Part shown: positions 32,302 to 44,766 of the stretch, in pieces
How positions within the stretch are numbered: position 1 is the first letter of the stretch
How the letters are laid out: each line of letters opens with the position of its first letter
Assembly (NCBI GenBank): GCA_003996215.1
Contig: QJPP01001690.1
Location: forward strand, 429,782 to 493,781
DNA length: 64,000 nucleotides
Source: Jaltomata sinuosa
Taxonomy: Eukaryota > Streptophyta > Magnoliopsida > Solanales > Solanaceae
Direction of reading: 5' to 3'
Program-made: the position numbers and the translations under genes
Notes under the pieces: generated by a model
Database searches by the model: none
Told to the model about the DNA's origin: nothing
What the model saw: only the letters and a program-made list of their open reading frames with translations

Positions 32302-35283
32302 TGTAATGACCCTCCAGGTCATTTTCTATTTTCCGTGCTTTTTCTGTATTTTGAGCTTTCCCTCAATGGCTACAAGTCATTTATGACTTACCGGGACTGA
32401 CAGTTCGGTGCTCGGGTCGTTCGTTAGGTCGTTATGACCATTTTCCTGTTTTAGAACTTGAACTTAGAAAATATTTGACTTTAGTCAACTTTCTTAGTTA
32501 ACATGCTCATAATCGAATTCCAACAGTTCCGTTAGCATTGGAACGGGGATTTTAGTCTAGTGGGACCATTGATCTGGGTCTGAGTGCTTTCCATTGGATT
32601 TTATGTTGTTTTCTGTGTTTTCAAGTCAGTTTGGCTGGTAGGGTTGACTTTGGTCAACATTCGAAGAAGATGGCCTCGGATGGAAAAAATTTCAGCGTTG
32701 TTAGCTCCGAAATATTGACATTGGGCTAGGGGAACCTTTGGTTTGGGTCTCGGGACTTTCAGACTTGATTTTGGGTTTTGAGTTCTGAGTTAGTTTTGGG
32801 CGTGAGCCCATTTTTTATTAAAATGATCTCCATTGGGAGTTTCATTGATTCCATTGAGTCTGAATGCCATTTCTGGTAGGGTAGCATGGTTAGTTTGTGT
32901 TCACAGGATTCCGGATGAATCTCGAGGGTCCATCAGAAGTTTTTTTGGCCTTGGTGTTATTGCTAGTTGCTGCATTAAATTGCAGACCTTTTTGGTCTTC
33001 GCGATCGCGAGGCTGCCATTGCGTTCGTGATGGTCTAGTTCCTTGACCTTCGCATTCGCGAAGGTTGCTCTTTGTGACCACGATGAAACCGGTTGGGACC
33101 CGGCTCAGCTTTCCTATTCGTGAACGCGAGCTGGACCGTCGCAATCGCGATGGTCAGGCCAGCTCTTCTCCGCGAATACGGGGTTCCTGTCGCTATCGCG
33201 ATGAAGGACCCCTGACAGCTATTTAACACTCCTACTTTGTTTTCTCCTTCATTTTTTTGAGAAACTCCATAGATAAACTCCCAAGCTCAAATTTTCAGCT
33301 CCCTTGATTTAGTATTCTTCACCCGGTAAGTTCCCTCATCACCCCTCTCCTCCTTTCGTGTTAATTCTCATAATTCTCCGGCTAAAGCTCCATTGTTGTT
33401 AATTCTTAAAGTTGGCCATCCCTTGTTGAAATCTGATTCTTGGAGCTACAAGTTCTTGAGTTCGTGCAACTCACCTCCGCGACGTATTTCTCTTGGTTGG
33501 GGTAAGCTTTCGCCTTTAATTTTGAGCTTTTCCCGTGTTGATCTCGTGAATTAGTAGCACTTAGGGACTGTTTTGGGTCCCGAAACGAGCTTCATTCGCA
33601 CCCAAACTTTGGGCATGGTTTTCTTGACCTACTATGAGCATAATTTTGAAATTTGTTTTCTGTTTTATTGCGCGGGCCCCGAGGGTCTTTTTTTCGACCC
33701 AAATTATGGCCTGATTTTTCGTATAGCAATATGGGTGTTGTTCTTCTCGTCTTGACACCTAGATTATGTTATTGATAGCGTGGCAGCTTTCTGAGGCCAT
33801 TCAAAAGGGGAAGGCACATGAGTGATTGTTTGTGCTTGCAGTTCAGCCCCGAGGTAGGTTACGGTTTACCTTTTAGACTGAATTTTTTTAGATTATATAT
33901 ATTTATGTGTTAATGGAACGTTAGGTTAGATATTAGGTAGAATTTAGGCTTAAATCCTATTATCACTTTAATTGGCCATTTTTGGGTTTTAGTCTAGAAC
34001 TGTTATGCTATCCTTAGCCTAGGAGCTTGCTTTATCTGTTTGGCTAGTATAAAATCCTTTGTATGCTTTTAGGAGGCTTTAGAGGTAGAATAGAGATTCC
34101 CGGCGATTTTCTCTTATACTTTCTATTTTACCCGCTCTATTCTATCATTGTGTGTAACTGTGGATCCGAGGCCATGGCTTGGATTTGGACGGAGTTCCAG
34201 GTCAGTTCTCTTGGTTTGGAGGGTGTTTCTGCCCCGTTTTGCCTGATGGTGTGTGGTCTTTCTCTGTTTGTGAATATTTTATACTCACATTTCATGACAT
34301 ATCATTGGTATAATATGAAAGTGATTTTCAAGGATTTTGATTTGAAATGAGGCTTTACTACAGTTGTGGTGATTTTTGGACTTAAACAAATCACTTCGAG
34401 TACTACTTTGTATTTTGGAAGGAAAATGGGAAAAATACTATTTTATGCATATATTTATAGTCCGATGCGGTATTTCGGATCCCCGATGCGTTATTCCAGG
34501 TATTTTACTTTCACATATATATATGCATAGTCCGATGCGATATTTTGGACGCCCGATGTGGTATTCCAGATTTATATTATATGGCATTCACGCATGCATC
34601 ATCGTGCATCGCATTGCATTTGCTTTGGCACATGAATTGTCTCTGAATTTGGCTTGATTTTGTCTGTTCTTCACCTTGTTGGATTACTGATATGTGCTCG
34701 GCTTTATAACTAGGTTTAGGTGGATCCCTGTAATTTTTAGCTGCTTTTTTGTATCTATTATTTATATATTATCTTTCTGCGCTCGATCAGCCTATGATGC
34801 CTAGTGAGTACCCATTGTCTTGGTACTCATACTACACCCTGCATCTTTTTCTGATGCAGCACCTAGTACGAGCCACCCCCATTGACCTTCCTATCATTCG
34901 AGGCCTGTTGCAGTTCGGATCGCGGTGAGCTTCTAGCGCTTTTTGGAGACTTTACATGTTTTCCATCTTGTATATTCTGTCTATATTTTGTATTTTAGAT
35001 AGACAGAGTCTATTGTATAGCTACTCTTTGCTTAGTCGCTCTTATACTAGTGACACCAGGTCCAGGTTGGTTCTCGTGTTATTTTGTCTCTTGGTCACTT
35101 TAGGGCCATCTTTTGTATATTTTGTACGGTGGTATGTACATATGTTATTGGCCCTATCTTTTCCTTTATGTATTCCGCTTTTATTACTTAAACTGTATTT
35201 TTACTGCCTTTCGCGTGGTTGGGTCTGGCTTGTCTAATGGGGGTTGTGTAGACGCCATCATGGCCTGATTTTGGATCGTGACA
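32302..35283 (+). mobile_element. Solo LTR E, related to F and G
   Basis: It is 2982 bp long, starts TGTAATGACCCTCCAGG and ends GGATCGTGACA. The target duplication ATATT is perfect (32297-32301 and 35284-35288). The flanks rejoin an H LTR that is intact at this position in the other copy (about 56440-56452). No PBS, gag or pol is visible, so a solo LTR of a long-LTR family is the best reading. The ends and several internal phrases (GAGGTAGGTTACGG near 33851, GAGTACCCATTGTC near 34806) resemble F and, more weakly, the B LTRs. A CpG-rich palindrome cluster is at 32999-33205. Confidence 0.88.
32999..33205 (+). repeat. CpG-rich palindrome cluster in LTR E
   Basis: TCGCGATCGCGA at 32999-33010 is a perfect 12-bp palindrome. 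Further inverted CpG motifs follow (CCTTCGCATTCGCGAAGG near 33049, CGCAATCGCGATGG near 33140, CGCTATCGCGATG near 33191). The location, upstream of a TATA-like CTATTTAAC, matches that of the CGCTATAGCG cluster in B LTRs. Confidence 0.75.
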
Positions 35284-37323
35284 ATATTACAACAAAACAA
35301 TTTACCTTAGGATAAGTGATGAAGTTTGGAATTATTGAAAATAATTTAAGGAAAACATGCTTTGTACTTGGGAGTTTTAAGAAAAGTAACTACCGTTTGA
35401 AAATGGGCAATAAGGATAACTTTTGTTCATAAATATTGAAACCCGAGTAAGATGTTTAGAAAATAATGGAAGACTCTAGCAAAAGTCCATTTCTTAAACT
35501 TGAAAAAAGTAAATCAAATGAGAACAAAATTTAATTTAAGAGTCACTTATTTGATTAAGTGACCGAATTAAAATACAAATAAAAAATAATAATTCTTTAG
35601 GGGACTTAACTAAGTTAATTAAATAAAAGTTTGAATTATTTACAAACAATTAATATAAATGAATTACAAGTAAATAAGAGAAACAGTTAAGATTTGGGCC
35701 CCTTTTGGCCCACTTGAAAACTGTCCAGATTTGGGCTTTAATTTATGGACTTTGTGTCAATTTCAGTGCCTGTATATCAACTGCATATCGACAACATCTT
35801 TCTCCATGTTTTGAGGTATATACACTGTATATTAGTGTATAAAGCTTGTGTACTTGCTTCCCTTTCTCTACTCATTGATGTATATCACTTGTATATTAGT
35901 TTCCAATTTTCATATACACCATATATTAGTGTATAGCTGATGTTTCCTAGTGTATATTTTCTGTATATCACACATATCCCCTGTATATTGCATTGTGCAC
36001 CAGCTCTTTTTGATTTCTTGGGATCGTTTTGACTTTTCGATGAACTAATGTTAGACACCTCTTGGTTTTCAAGAGTATAACACCAAAACACCCAGAAAAT
36101 CTTCAATGAAATAGTATATTTTGCTTTAAATTTAATTTTTTGGATTTCCCCAAAAGTCAGAGAAAGACTCTCCAAGGCCTTTCTACCCAAAAAAATCTTC
36201 CCTTCACAGTGGAAGAGGAGGGGGTTTATATGGAAGAGCTGGGAGATGGAATTTGGGGAGGAAAACTTGGGAATTTTGAATAGAATTTTGAGGGAATTTG
36301 AAATTCGAATCAAAATTCTTGTGATGAGGACACGTAAGTACCTTGGGGTACAAATTTGATCATGCACCAATGATCTTGAGAGGAATCCGCTGCATCTCAC
36401 GGAGAGGAACATTGTAGTCACCACGTAGGATTTATAGGTTCTTCTAAAAGGTGAACAACTCATTAATCTTCGTACAAACAAATAGTGATAGGAAAATTAA
36501 TGGAGTGGTAATGATTTCTGGGATTTAGGTGTTGTTTGGAGGTCAAATGTAGGTCGTTTGGTTGCTGGGTTTGACGAAAGAAGAAGTTGGGTTTGTTGTT
36601 GTCGTGTGAAACGACGGAGATGGAAAAGAGTTTAGGGATCATTTGGTGTGAGTGTTTTAGTGAGAAGAGAAGAAGAGATAAGGGTGTGTGGAGCTGTTGG
36701 GCCTGGACGGGTCAAGGGAATTTGGGAGTTGGAGCGGATTTTGGGCCAATTGCTGCCTGAAAATTGAGGGCAAGGAGGGTTAAGGAATTGACCACATTTG
36801 TTTTGTAAATGTGGCCGGATTTGATTGAATTGATAACCAAGGGATTTAAATTATGGTCACATGATTGAGATTGTAGCCAAATTAGACCTAATTGCATTAA
36901 TTCAAAAAACATTAGGCCGTAATTAGAATAGGGATGAATTAAACGTGATTAATTTAATTGAGCTTTTATTATTTAAAATAACTAAAATAATTAATTTAGC
37001 ATCATATTTAATCACGTGTTTATAAAATGCCAATTTCATAATTTATTTTCTGGTTAAACTATTTTGACCAAATAGACAGTTTAAAACATTTTGAAATAAT
37101 TTTGGAAAAATTCTTTGAATATCCATTAAATTTCACAAAATAATATACATCTATATATATTATAAGTATATGTAGACATATTTTTATTCATAAAAATTAT
37201 AGGATATTCTTCGGGATTAATTTTGGAAAATTCTTTTAATTGCAAAATTATTAGAAACTGTTTTAAAAATTAAAAGGCTCAATAATTAATCTGATAGTGG
37301 AGGACAAAAATTGGGTGTCAACA

Positions 37324-37340
37324 ACTGCCCCTCCCTTTGA
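37324..37340 (-). other. Polypurine tract of H
   Basis: The minus strand reads CAAAGGGAGGGGCAGT directly before the 3' LTR start at 37323. This is a classical polypurine tract in the exact position expected for plus-strand DNA priming. Confidence 0.85.
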
Positions 37341-38676
37341 GTAGGGTGGATGCGAGGAACCATGGGCAAAGGGAATTGACGATCCCAATTTTTATCCGAC
37401 CACTAGTTCATCTCTTGAAAGCGGTTGGTTTTAGCATGAATTTTAAGGAATCATGGCCGAACCCCAGTATCGAGCTTTCTACACATCTCAGGTTACATGA
37501 TAATTGAGGCACTTGTAGTTCAAGATGCTTGATTTTACACATGATTTTCAAAGAGTTCAAAGCTATCCCGATTTTAGATTAAGGAGAGACCGAAAAGCTA
37601 AGGAGTAAGTGGATTGGGGGAGTTAGAAATACAGCTGAGTTTTTAATATAGATCCCGCCTACATATCCCAGGACTTAGGAATCAGGCTTCTTGTAGTTTG
37701 ACTCAATCGGTGAAAAAGGTAATCTTTATGTTTAAGACCACATTTGGCTCGGGATGAGTGACAAATAGTTGAGTTATGGAAAAGAGGCTTACAACCTTTC
37801 AACTATGAATGTGGCGCGCTTCACATCTATAAGCAAGAATTTACCCGGACATAATTTCCAAAATTCAGGTGTATTATCACCCGGATTTAAAGAGAAGGGA
37901 TATTGCTTTGCAGAGTAAGTTCAGAAATTACTCTGAATGCGAAATTGAAACTGAAACAACAACAAAGAAATACCCACATTCCTACTAATAGGGGTATGGT
38001 TTGATTGAAGTGGAAGTCGATCCTCAACTTGCGTCTAGAAAATTTGATATTCCTTTCTAGACCATGTCCCAGTTCGCTGCTAAGAAAAAGTTCCACACTG
38101 TGCTGCATCCTTTTTGGTGTCGTCCGCACTTGTGGTTTTGTTTTGAGAATTTCATCCTGTCGGATACTCTCGGAAACATCTCAAAATAAGATTGTTAGTG
38201 GAAACATAATTCCATATGGAGAGATAGTTTTTTTATCATACATCTTTCTTGGACTATGTCTCAATTCATTAAGAACAAGTTTTGTGTTGTGTGACGTCCT
38301 TTTTGGCGTAGTTCACACCTCTTCCTTGGACTATGTTCAAATTTATTAAGAACAGTTTTGTATTGTGCGATGTCCTTTTTAGCGTAGCTCGCACCTGTGA
38401 TTTTTTTTTTTTAGAATTTCATCCTCTCGGATATTCTCGATAATGTTTGAAATAAGATTTGTTAGCAGAAAATATCATGTAAAAAGAGAGGTAGTGTTTT
38501 TTTATGATATTTGTGTGTACTATCTGCTCGGGTGGAGACGCGTTTTTTCCTAGTACCTGTTACAAGGAAAAGCAGTGTTTTGCAGTATATGATAATTTGC
38601 GGCTGCCTGCGCATTCTCATTACTGTGGCTTAAGCACTTTGCACATTCTCGTGTTCTGACTTACAAGTGTTGATAA
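37341..38676 (-). other. H 3' untranslated region, non-coding
   Basis: There is no long open frame. It contains loosely repeated phrases such as TTTTTGGCGTAGTTC and TTTTTAGCGTAGCTC near 38305-38390 (also CATCCTTTTTGGTGTCGTCC near 38105). This suggests a decayed tandem arrangement of about 100-120 bp. Confidence 0.5.
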
Positions 38677-38920
38677 CCCAACTGTAACGAGGTGGATGAC
38701 TCGATATTAATTCAACTGTAGTAAGGTGGATGGCTCGATATTAATCCAACTGTAACGAGGTGGATGACTCGATATTAATTCAACTGTAGTAAGGTGGATG
38801 GCTCGATATTAATCCAACTGTAACAAGGTGGATGACTCGATATTAATCCAACTGTAACGAGGTGGATGACTAGATATTAATCCAACTGTAACGAGGTGAA
38901 TAGGTCGATATTGCAAAATA
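38677..38920 (-). repeat. 34-bp tandem repeat in the H 3' UTR
   Basis: About seven units of CAACTGTAACGAGGTGGATG ACTCGATATTAATC occur, with exact 34-bp spacing at 38701 and 38735. Two variants alternate at first (GTAACGAGG with GACTCG, GTAGTAAGG with GGCTCG), giving a 68-bp higher-order unit. The end of the array carries degenerate single units. Confidence 0.9.
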
Positions 38921-39479
38921 GGCATCTCATAGTGATAGAGTTAGCCTAATGATCGCAATTTAGGATGAATGCATAAGCAAAGTGAAATAGGTATGCAATT
39001 AGCCTAATGGTCACTTTTTAGGGCGGATGACCCAAACTAGTAAAGTAAGCATCATATTGGCAAATATATAAATATATCAAAAGAGGTGGACGTATCCACA
39101 TGAATATGCCACTTATGGGGTGGATGACCCAATTCAATTTCAAGTATAAGCCCTGGAGTAGGCGAGCAAATATATACACCACTTATAGGGGTCGACCCAA
39201 ATATAATTTCAAGTGCAGGCCCTCGAGTGGACAAACAAATATATAGACCGCTTATGGGGGGTTGACCCAATATTAAAGTGTGGCCCTCATAGCCATTTGT
39301 AATAACTTGTGATAACAGATATAACAACCTTCGCAGCTATCAAGCATGATTGCCTTCGCGATAATTGAGCGTGATGATTCTTTGAATATGATAAACTTCT
39401 TGGTCTTTGAATAGAATGGTCTTTGCGACCGCTTGCAATAGTCTCTGATATAATAGCCATCTCGGCTATCGGTGATAAT

Positions 39480-40038
39480 TTTTGCATATGACTTCGAATA
39501 AATCTTGCGCATCTTTCATATCGATGCGACTTATAGATATCATTTGAATCATCAAACCTCAGGTAATCTTACACATCATCCAACTTTGGATAGAGGCGGC
39601 TTATAGATGTCCTTTGAATTTTCAGTTTTCAAGTAATCTTGCACATCATCTGACTTTGGATAGAGGCTGCTTACAGATGTCCTTTGAATTACTAGTCTTT
39701 AGGTAATCCTGCATTTCTATCTGATCTTAGACATAACGCGACTTACAGATTTCCCTTTGAATTATTAGCCCTCGGGTAGTCCTGCACATAATCAACTTGG
39801 ATATGACACGACTTATAGATAACCCTCGGACTATCAATTTTTGGTAGTCTTGCACATTTATCCAACTTCAAATATTATTGCGACTTATGAATTACCCTTG
39901 AACTACCAATTCTTAGGTAATCTTGCACACTATTCGATTTTAGATATCATTGCGTCTTACTCTTGGGCTGTACAATCGTGGGTAATCTTGCACACTATCC
40001 AGTTTCAGACATAGTTGTGGCTTATAGATAACCTTTGG
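39480..40038 (-). repeat. 70-bp degenerate tandem repeat in the H 3' UTR
   Basis: Units begin near 39561, 39631 and 39701 with AGGTAATCTTGCACATC and have CTTATAGAT and CTTTGAATT inside. About seven units with growing divergence run to the F insertion at 40039. The last five bases (TTTGG) are the left target duplication of F. Confidence 0.85.
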
Positions 40039-43000
40039 TGTAATGACCCTTCCGGTCATTTACACATTTTCGCCTTTCTTGTACCATTAGAGCTTACTTG
40101 TAGCGGCCCAAGTCATTTATGGCTTGTCGGGACCGGTAGTTCGGTGCCCGGGCTGTTTGTTTGGTCTTTATGGATGTTCCTCATTTTAGAGCTTCAACTT
40201 TGGAAATCGTTGACTTACGTCAACATTCTTGGTAATATCAAAGAATTAAACCAAGGTTCTAGGTCAAAGAAATTCCTTACTCGAAAGTTCGAGTTAAAGA
40301 AATGCCTCGTGTAACACCTCGCCCGTTTGGAAGGTTTTAAGTAACCCGTGCCTTTGGGGTAAGACTAATAGTGTCTAATATACTAAGAGGGATGTGTTAT
40401 GAGGTATTATAATCGCAAAATGGTCGTATGATAAGTTTTGAAGTCAAGCAAGTTGCGAAACAAAAGTCGGAAAAAGTTATTGTAAATTCCTTTAAGGAAT
40501 TCTCTTCAAATTTGGGTTAAATGTCTTGGGGTGTTTCTCCCTATCTATAAAGAGTTAGTGGGCCCCCAATATACCAAATCGAAGGTCTACGAGTCTAATT
40601 TCCAACACACTAAACCGTTCATCCATACGACTTCAGAATAGAGAGATATTCGTATTTTTGTAAGACTGCACAAGCAGACACGTCAAAGCGTGGCCCACAT
40701 CCTAAGTCGGTTTGCCTTTATAAATCAGCTTCTCCTTCATTTTAAACCCATAAAAACAGACCAAAACCATATAAAAACAGATACAAACCTTAGAAATAAT
40801 CCATGGACCTTGATCCTTTCAATTCGGAAGTTTAACGGAAGTTGCTCTACGTCGCGAGCTCATCGTCGTGGTATAGTTTTCTCGTCGTTTTGGCTCAGTT
40901 TGTTGCTACTGCAAGGAGACAGTTCGTGGGACTGATATTTTTATGGTATTATCATTTGATTATCGGAAGGTAAGGGTTCTAAATCCTCGACTCATTCTTA
41001 ATTTGAGCTTTAGAATCAATTCCGAGGAGAACTTATCGTTATCGGCATGTTTGTCGTGTTTTCTTGCCGTATATTGTTACAACTCGTGGTGGGTCCTTAT
41101 AATAGCTTGATTAGCTTGGTATTTCAAAGATTTTTGTCTAGGTAACCTTCCTCCTACGACCCTCCTTCATTATTATATGTTCTAGTATTGTTTTATGGAT
41201 TTCTGAGCCCCGAAATGGTATTTTGGATTTGTGGCTTTGGACAGCCCTTTTATCTTGTTATGTTTGGTTATTGTTGTGGTGTTCTGGTTATGGTAAGGTG
41301 CTGGAGGGATTGGGAAATTGTGCGATTCTTTTTGGGATCACATACGATAGTGATTGGATTGGACAAACGTGAAGTATGCCTTGAAATAGTGCCTCGGGAG
41401 CTCGTCGCTCCTTGGAGATGTGGTTAACGTATTGTTGTTGGATTTAGCTGCCATTTGTTATTGTTATTGGACTCATTTTTATGCTTTGGAGTTGGCTGAT
41501 CACGAGTGTGACATTAACACCTTATCAATTGGCTATGGCTTGTTCTTGCAGCCTTGTCGATTCTAGCAATTGTTCCATTACCTTGGTTGGTCAGGCTTCA
41601 TAGAGACGCCTTTGGGGCTTCAGTTGAAAGTATTTGTTTTGTATGATTCAGAGCTTCCTGGAGCAGTTCGAGCCTGGACGATGCCGTTCCCGCAGCTAGT
41701 CATCGGATGACAGGTAGGTTATGGTTTTCCCCTATCTAGACTCTGTGTATATAGTCTATAACTGCATTAATTAGCATCCTTGGATGGGTTGTTATAGGTT
41801 GGTACCCCAGACCTTGTCCACCTTGTTCGTCCGTTATTTCATGCGTTGTTTGTAGTATTCGTGTAGTATTGTATATTACCCTTGTGGTCCTGTGTGGCCA
41901 TGTATTGACTCTGAAACATAGATGGTGGGTTATTGGGGAATGTCCGCGAGTCCCGGACATAGAGATTATCCTTTTAGGTTGGTTATGTCTGCTGAGTAGC
42001 TATTGGGCCTGTGCAGGGCTGATAGGAATTGTTGTGAGCCGTTGGGCTACTTTTAAATTTGTGTACAAGCATATCATCCATGAAAAAGGTTTGCCCCTGC
42101 ATGTTTTACTACAGTTTTGGCTGCGAGCCACTACTGACAGTTTTCCTAAATCTGCATGGCCCTGGGGCCCTTTTTGGTACTGTTGATGATAGAAAAGGGG
42201 ATTTTTGGATGTTTTCGCACTGATTTTATTACTGGTACTAGTCTCTGTAGGGCAGAGCACCAGAGTTGATTTTATTACTGATACTAGTCTCTGCGTGGCA
42301 GAGCACCAGACTTAATTTTATTACTGATACTAGTCTCTGTGGGGCAGAGCACCAGACTTGATTTTATTACTGATACTAGTCTCTGCGGAGCGGAGCACTA
42401 AACTTGATTTACTACAGTTTTAGACTCGGTTATGCCCGGGCACCCTTGGAGGGGTTTTTGAGGCATTTTCTATTACTTTAGTCCTGGGCGGGGTCTGGGC
42501 ATGCATACTTGAGACTGGCTCTCTATCTTGATCCTAGACTTGCTTCCGGATGACATGTCTTGATACTGAGTCTTAGTATGGGGTCGGGGACCTCCATGGA
42601 CCTTGCCGCTCCGGGCCTGGGGCTTCGGGCTGCGTGCGCCGGAGGGAAGGGTATACGGTGGAGTAGAGGTATACAGGCTGAGTCCTTCCATGGAACCTGT
42701 CTGCTGGGCCCGATTGGCACCGGAGGAGGTACATACAGAGGTTCTATTTCATATCATATCATATCATGCATTGGATTCCACCCTTGTTTGCTGTGTGTTC
42801 AGTGTACGCTCCGGTAATATGGGATGCCGGAGGGTTTGCTTTCACTTGATTGTGTTCCTCGGTTGTATGGGCGGCCGTTGGGACTGTAGGTAGACTATAT
42901 TTACTCCTGTTTTTACTTAGAGCTTGTCTTGGCACCCGGTTCTTGAAAGATTAGTGATGGCTAGCCTGTTAAGGCTTTGGTTGTGGGATTTTTGATTATT

Positions 43001-43971
43001 GAGAGGGCTTTGGAGTCCTATCTTATTGAGGCACTTTTGTGTGGCCTTCTGAGCAGAGTGTGAGACTCTGGTTCTATTCTTGTGGGAAGTTGAGTGGTAT
43101 CTCTCAGTTATTGTGGCCTAGTTATTTCATCCTAGGGTTGTACTTGTGAGGTGATTCCCTGGTTATGCTATCATGGTGATTGGATTGGTGTTATGATTCC
43201 TTATACTGGTTGATTCCATTTTGAGTATGTTAGACTGCTCTCGTCTTTTCCTTCCACTTGAGGTTACCGGTATACCGCTATTTTCTCAACTCTCTCTCTA
43301 CTTACTTATATTGTTGTGCAAGGACTCCAGGTGCGTTCTCCTTTCCTTCACCTGTGATTCTGAGTAATTGTATCTCTGTGCTAGCATGTGTTACTTGAAG
43401 CTCTTGGTCATGGATGATCTGTGCTAGCTCCTTATGCCTTGCTTATTGCTTCAGTGACTGCTTTCTTGCTATCTGTTACTTACTGCTTTTATATCTTATA
43501 TGCGCTCAGTCGGCCTATGATACCTACTGAGTACCCATAGTTTTGGTGCTCATACTACACTTCTGCACTTTTTTGTGCAGATATTAGCTGAGCCTTCGCC
43601 GTTGATCACATTGGAGACTCATGCAGCTTTTGGATCTTTGAGACTAGGGTGAGCGCCTGACGGTCGGGGCTTGTCTACATCTCATCTGTTGTACTGTTTG
43701 TCCTTGTACTTTCGGAGGCAATTTATGTTGTATTTTGTTACTACTAGCACTTGTATCCTATTAGAAGCTTCTGTACTATTGATACCAAGTCTTGGGGTTG
43801 GTGTAGTTTCCTTTATGTATTTATATTTGAGTTTTGCTTTCGCTTATTTCTGCTTGCTGGTGCATTTTGGTTAGGTAGTAGCCCATTACTAACCGTTCTG
43901 GGCTACGGGAATTGGTTCGCTTACTGGGGGATTGTAGGTGCCATCATGACTTGAGAAATCGGGTCGTGACA
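40039..43971 (+). mobile_element. Long solo-LTR-like insertion F
   Basis: It is 3933 bp long, starts TGTAATGACCCTTCCGG and ends GGGTCGTGACA. The target duplication TTTGG is perfect (40034-40038 and 43972-43976). The first 270 bp resemble LTR E. At 40310 a second LTR-like start, TGTAACACCTCGCCCG, begins; no matching end or target duplication for it was found. A TATA-like TATAAAT lies at 40719-40725, a splice-donor-like AAGGTAAGG at about 40967 and a 46-bp tandem repeat at about 42195-42410. There is no PBS or coding region, so it is a solo LTR, possibly chimeric. The last 1.5 kb matches G. Confidence 0.82.
42195..42410 (+). repeat. 46-bp tandem repeat in LTR F
   Basis: About four and a half units of TTTTATTACTGATACTAGTC TCTGYGKGGCAGAGCACCAG occur with 46-bp spacing (GTCTCTG at 42241 and 42287). 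Each unit contains the inverted repeat CTCTG with CAGAG. Confidence 0.85.
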
Positions 43972-43976
43972 TTTGG

Positions 43977-44440
43977 TTTGTCAACTTCTGGGAAATCTAG
44001 TTCATCGTTTGATTTCATTAGCGACTTACAGACCTCCTTCAGACTATATACTTTCCTTATCTCAGATGGCAAGTGTCATTTGATCTTTGGGGTAGCAAAG
44101 GCCTTTGCTGTATGATCAAATATAAATGTATCCTCTGAATACACGGATATCCTCGATGTTAGACTCTATTACCTATGCGTGGCAAGAAGAATGCAAATGC
44201 ATAAATATCCTCAATGTTAGACTCCACCATCTCTACGCGATATCAGATACAAGTTTTCCTAGTGCCAGACTCCGTCATCTCTGCGTGGCATGAATATACA
44301 GATGTAAATATCCTCAATGTCAGACTCCATTGTCTCCATGCGATATCTGAGATAAATGCTTTTGGGTTGATCCTGTATATCAAGTGTAACTTTGGGACGC
44401 CTCTGGATGTTATCCTTTATGAATTCGGCCAACAGAAATA
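43977..44440 (-). repeat. H 3' UTR continued, degenerate units
   Basis: This is right of F. From about 44150, phrases ATATCCTCAATGTTAGACTC and CTCTRCGCGATATCAG or CTGCGTGGCATGAA recur three to four times at 50-75-bp spacing. This is a decayed tandem array with no coding signal. Confidence 0.65.
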
Positions 44441-44766
44441 ATCTACATGATAAGCATACGCCTTTAGTTCTTATGTCTTCACGTTGATTCATTTGCGTGT
44501 ACCGCTTTTGAACTTCATGTGTTCGTGGTGATCCCTGATCTGCTGGGGGTTTGAGGAGGATGTTGTCGATCCTTTCTTATCTGGCAGTTCCTGTAACTTA
44601 TTCAATCTTCTGCTCATTGCGTTATCATCTATGGGTGCTTGCCATCCTCGGGTGTTTGTCACCTCAGACTTTATCATAGCTGGGGATTTCTGAAGCAGAC
44701 TCTAATCTATTGGCACTGGGGTATTCTCAGAGTTTATTTTTCTAAACTGTCAAATGAAGCTTGGTG

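Larger units (their letters stand above)
31972..37323 (-). repeat. H 3' LTR (left), interrupted by E
   Basis: On the minus strand it starts TGTTGACACCCAATTTTTG (at 37323) and ends at CCTAAAACA (31972). E (32302-35283) sits inside with its own target duplication. Net length is about 2.37 kb. A likely TATA box (minus ATATAAA) lies at 36225-36231. Confidence 0.9.

Noticed and set aside
33561..35237. Several hydrophobic or mixed frames of 60-95 residues inside LTR E
   Set aside because: They have no family match or shared frame with F or G, and lie in LTR sequence bounded by a target duplication.
42473..42893. Overlapping frames on both strands in LTR F and their counterparts in G (63699-63994)
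   Set aside because: They arise from a GC-richer part of the LTR; opposite-strand frames are equally open and changes between F and G do not follow a codon pattern.
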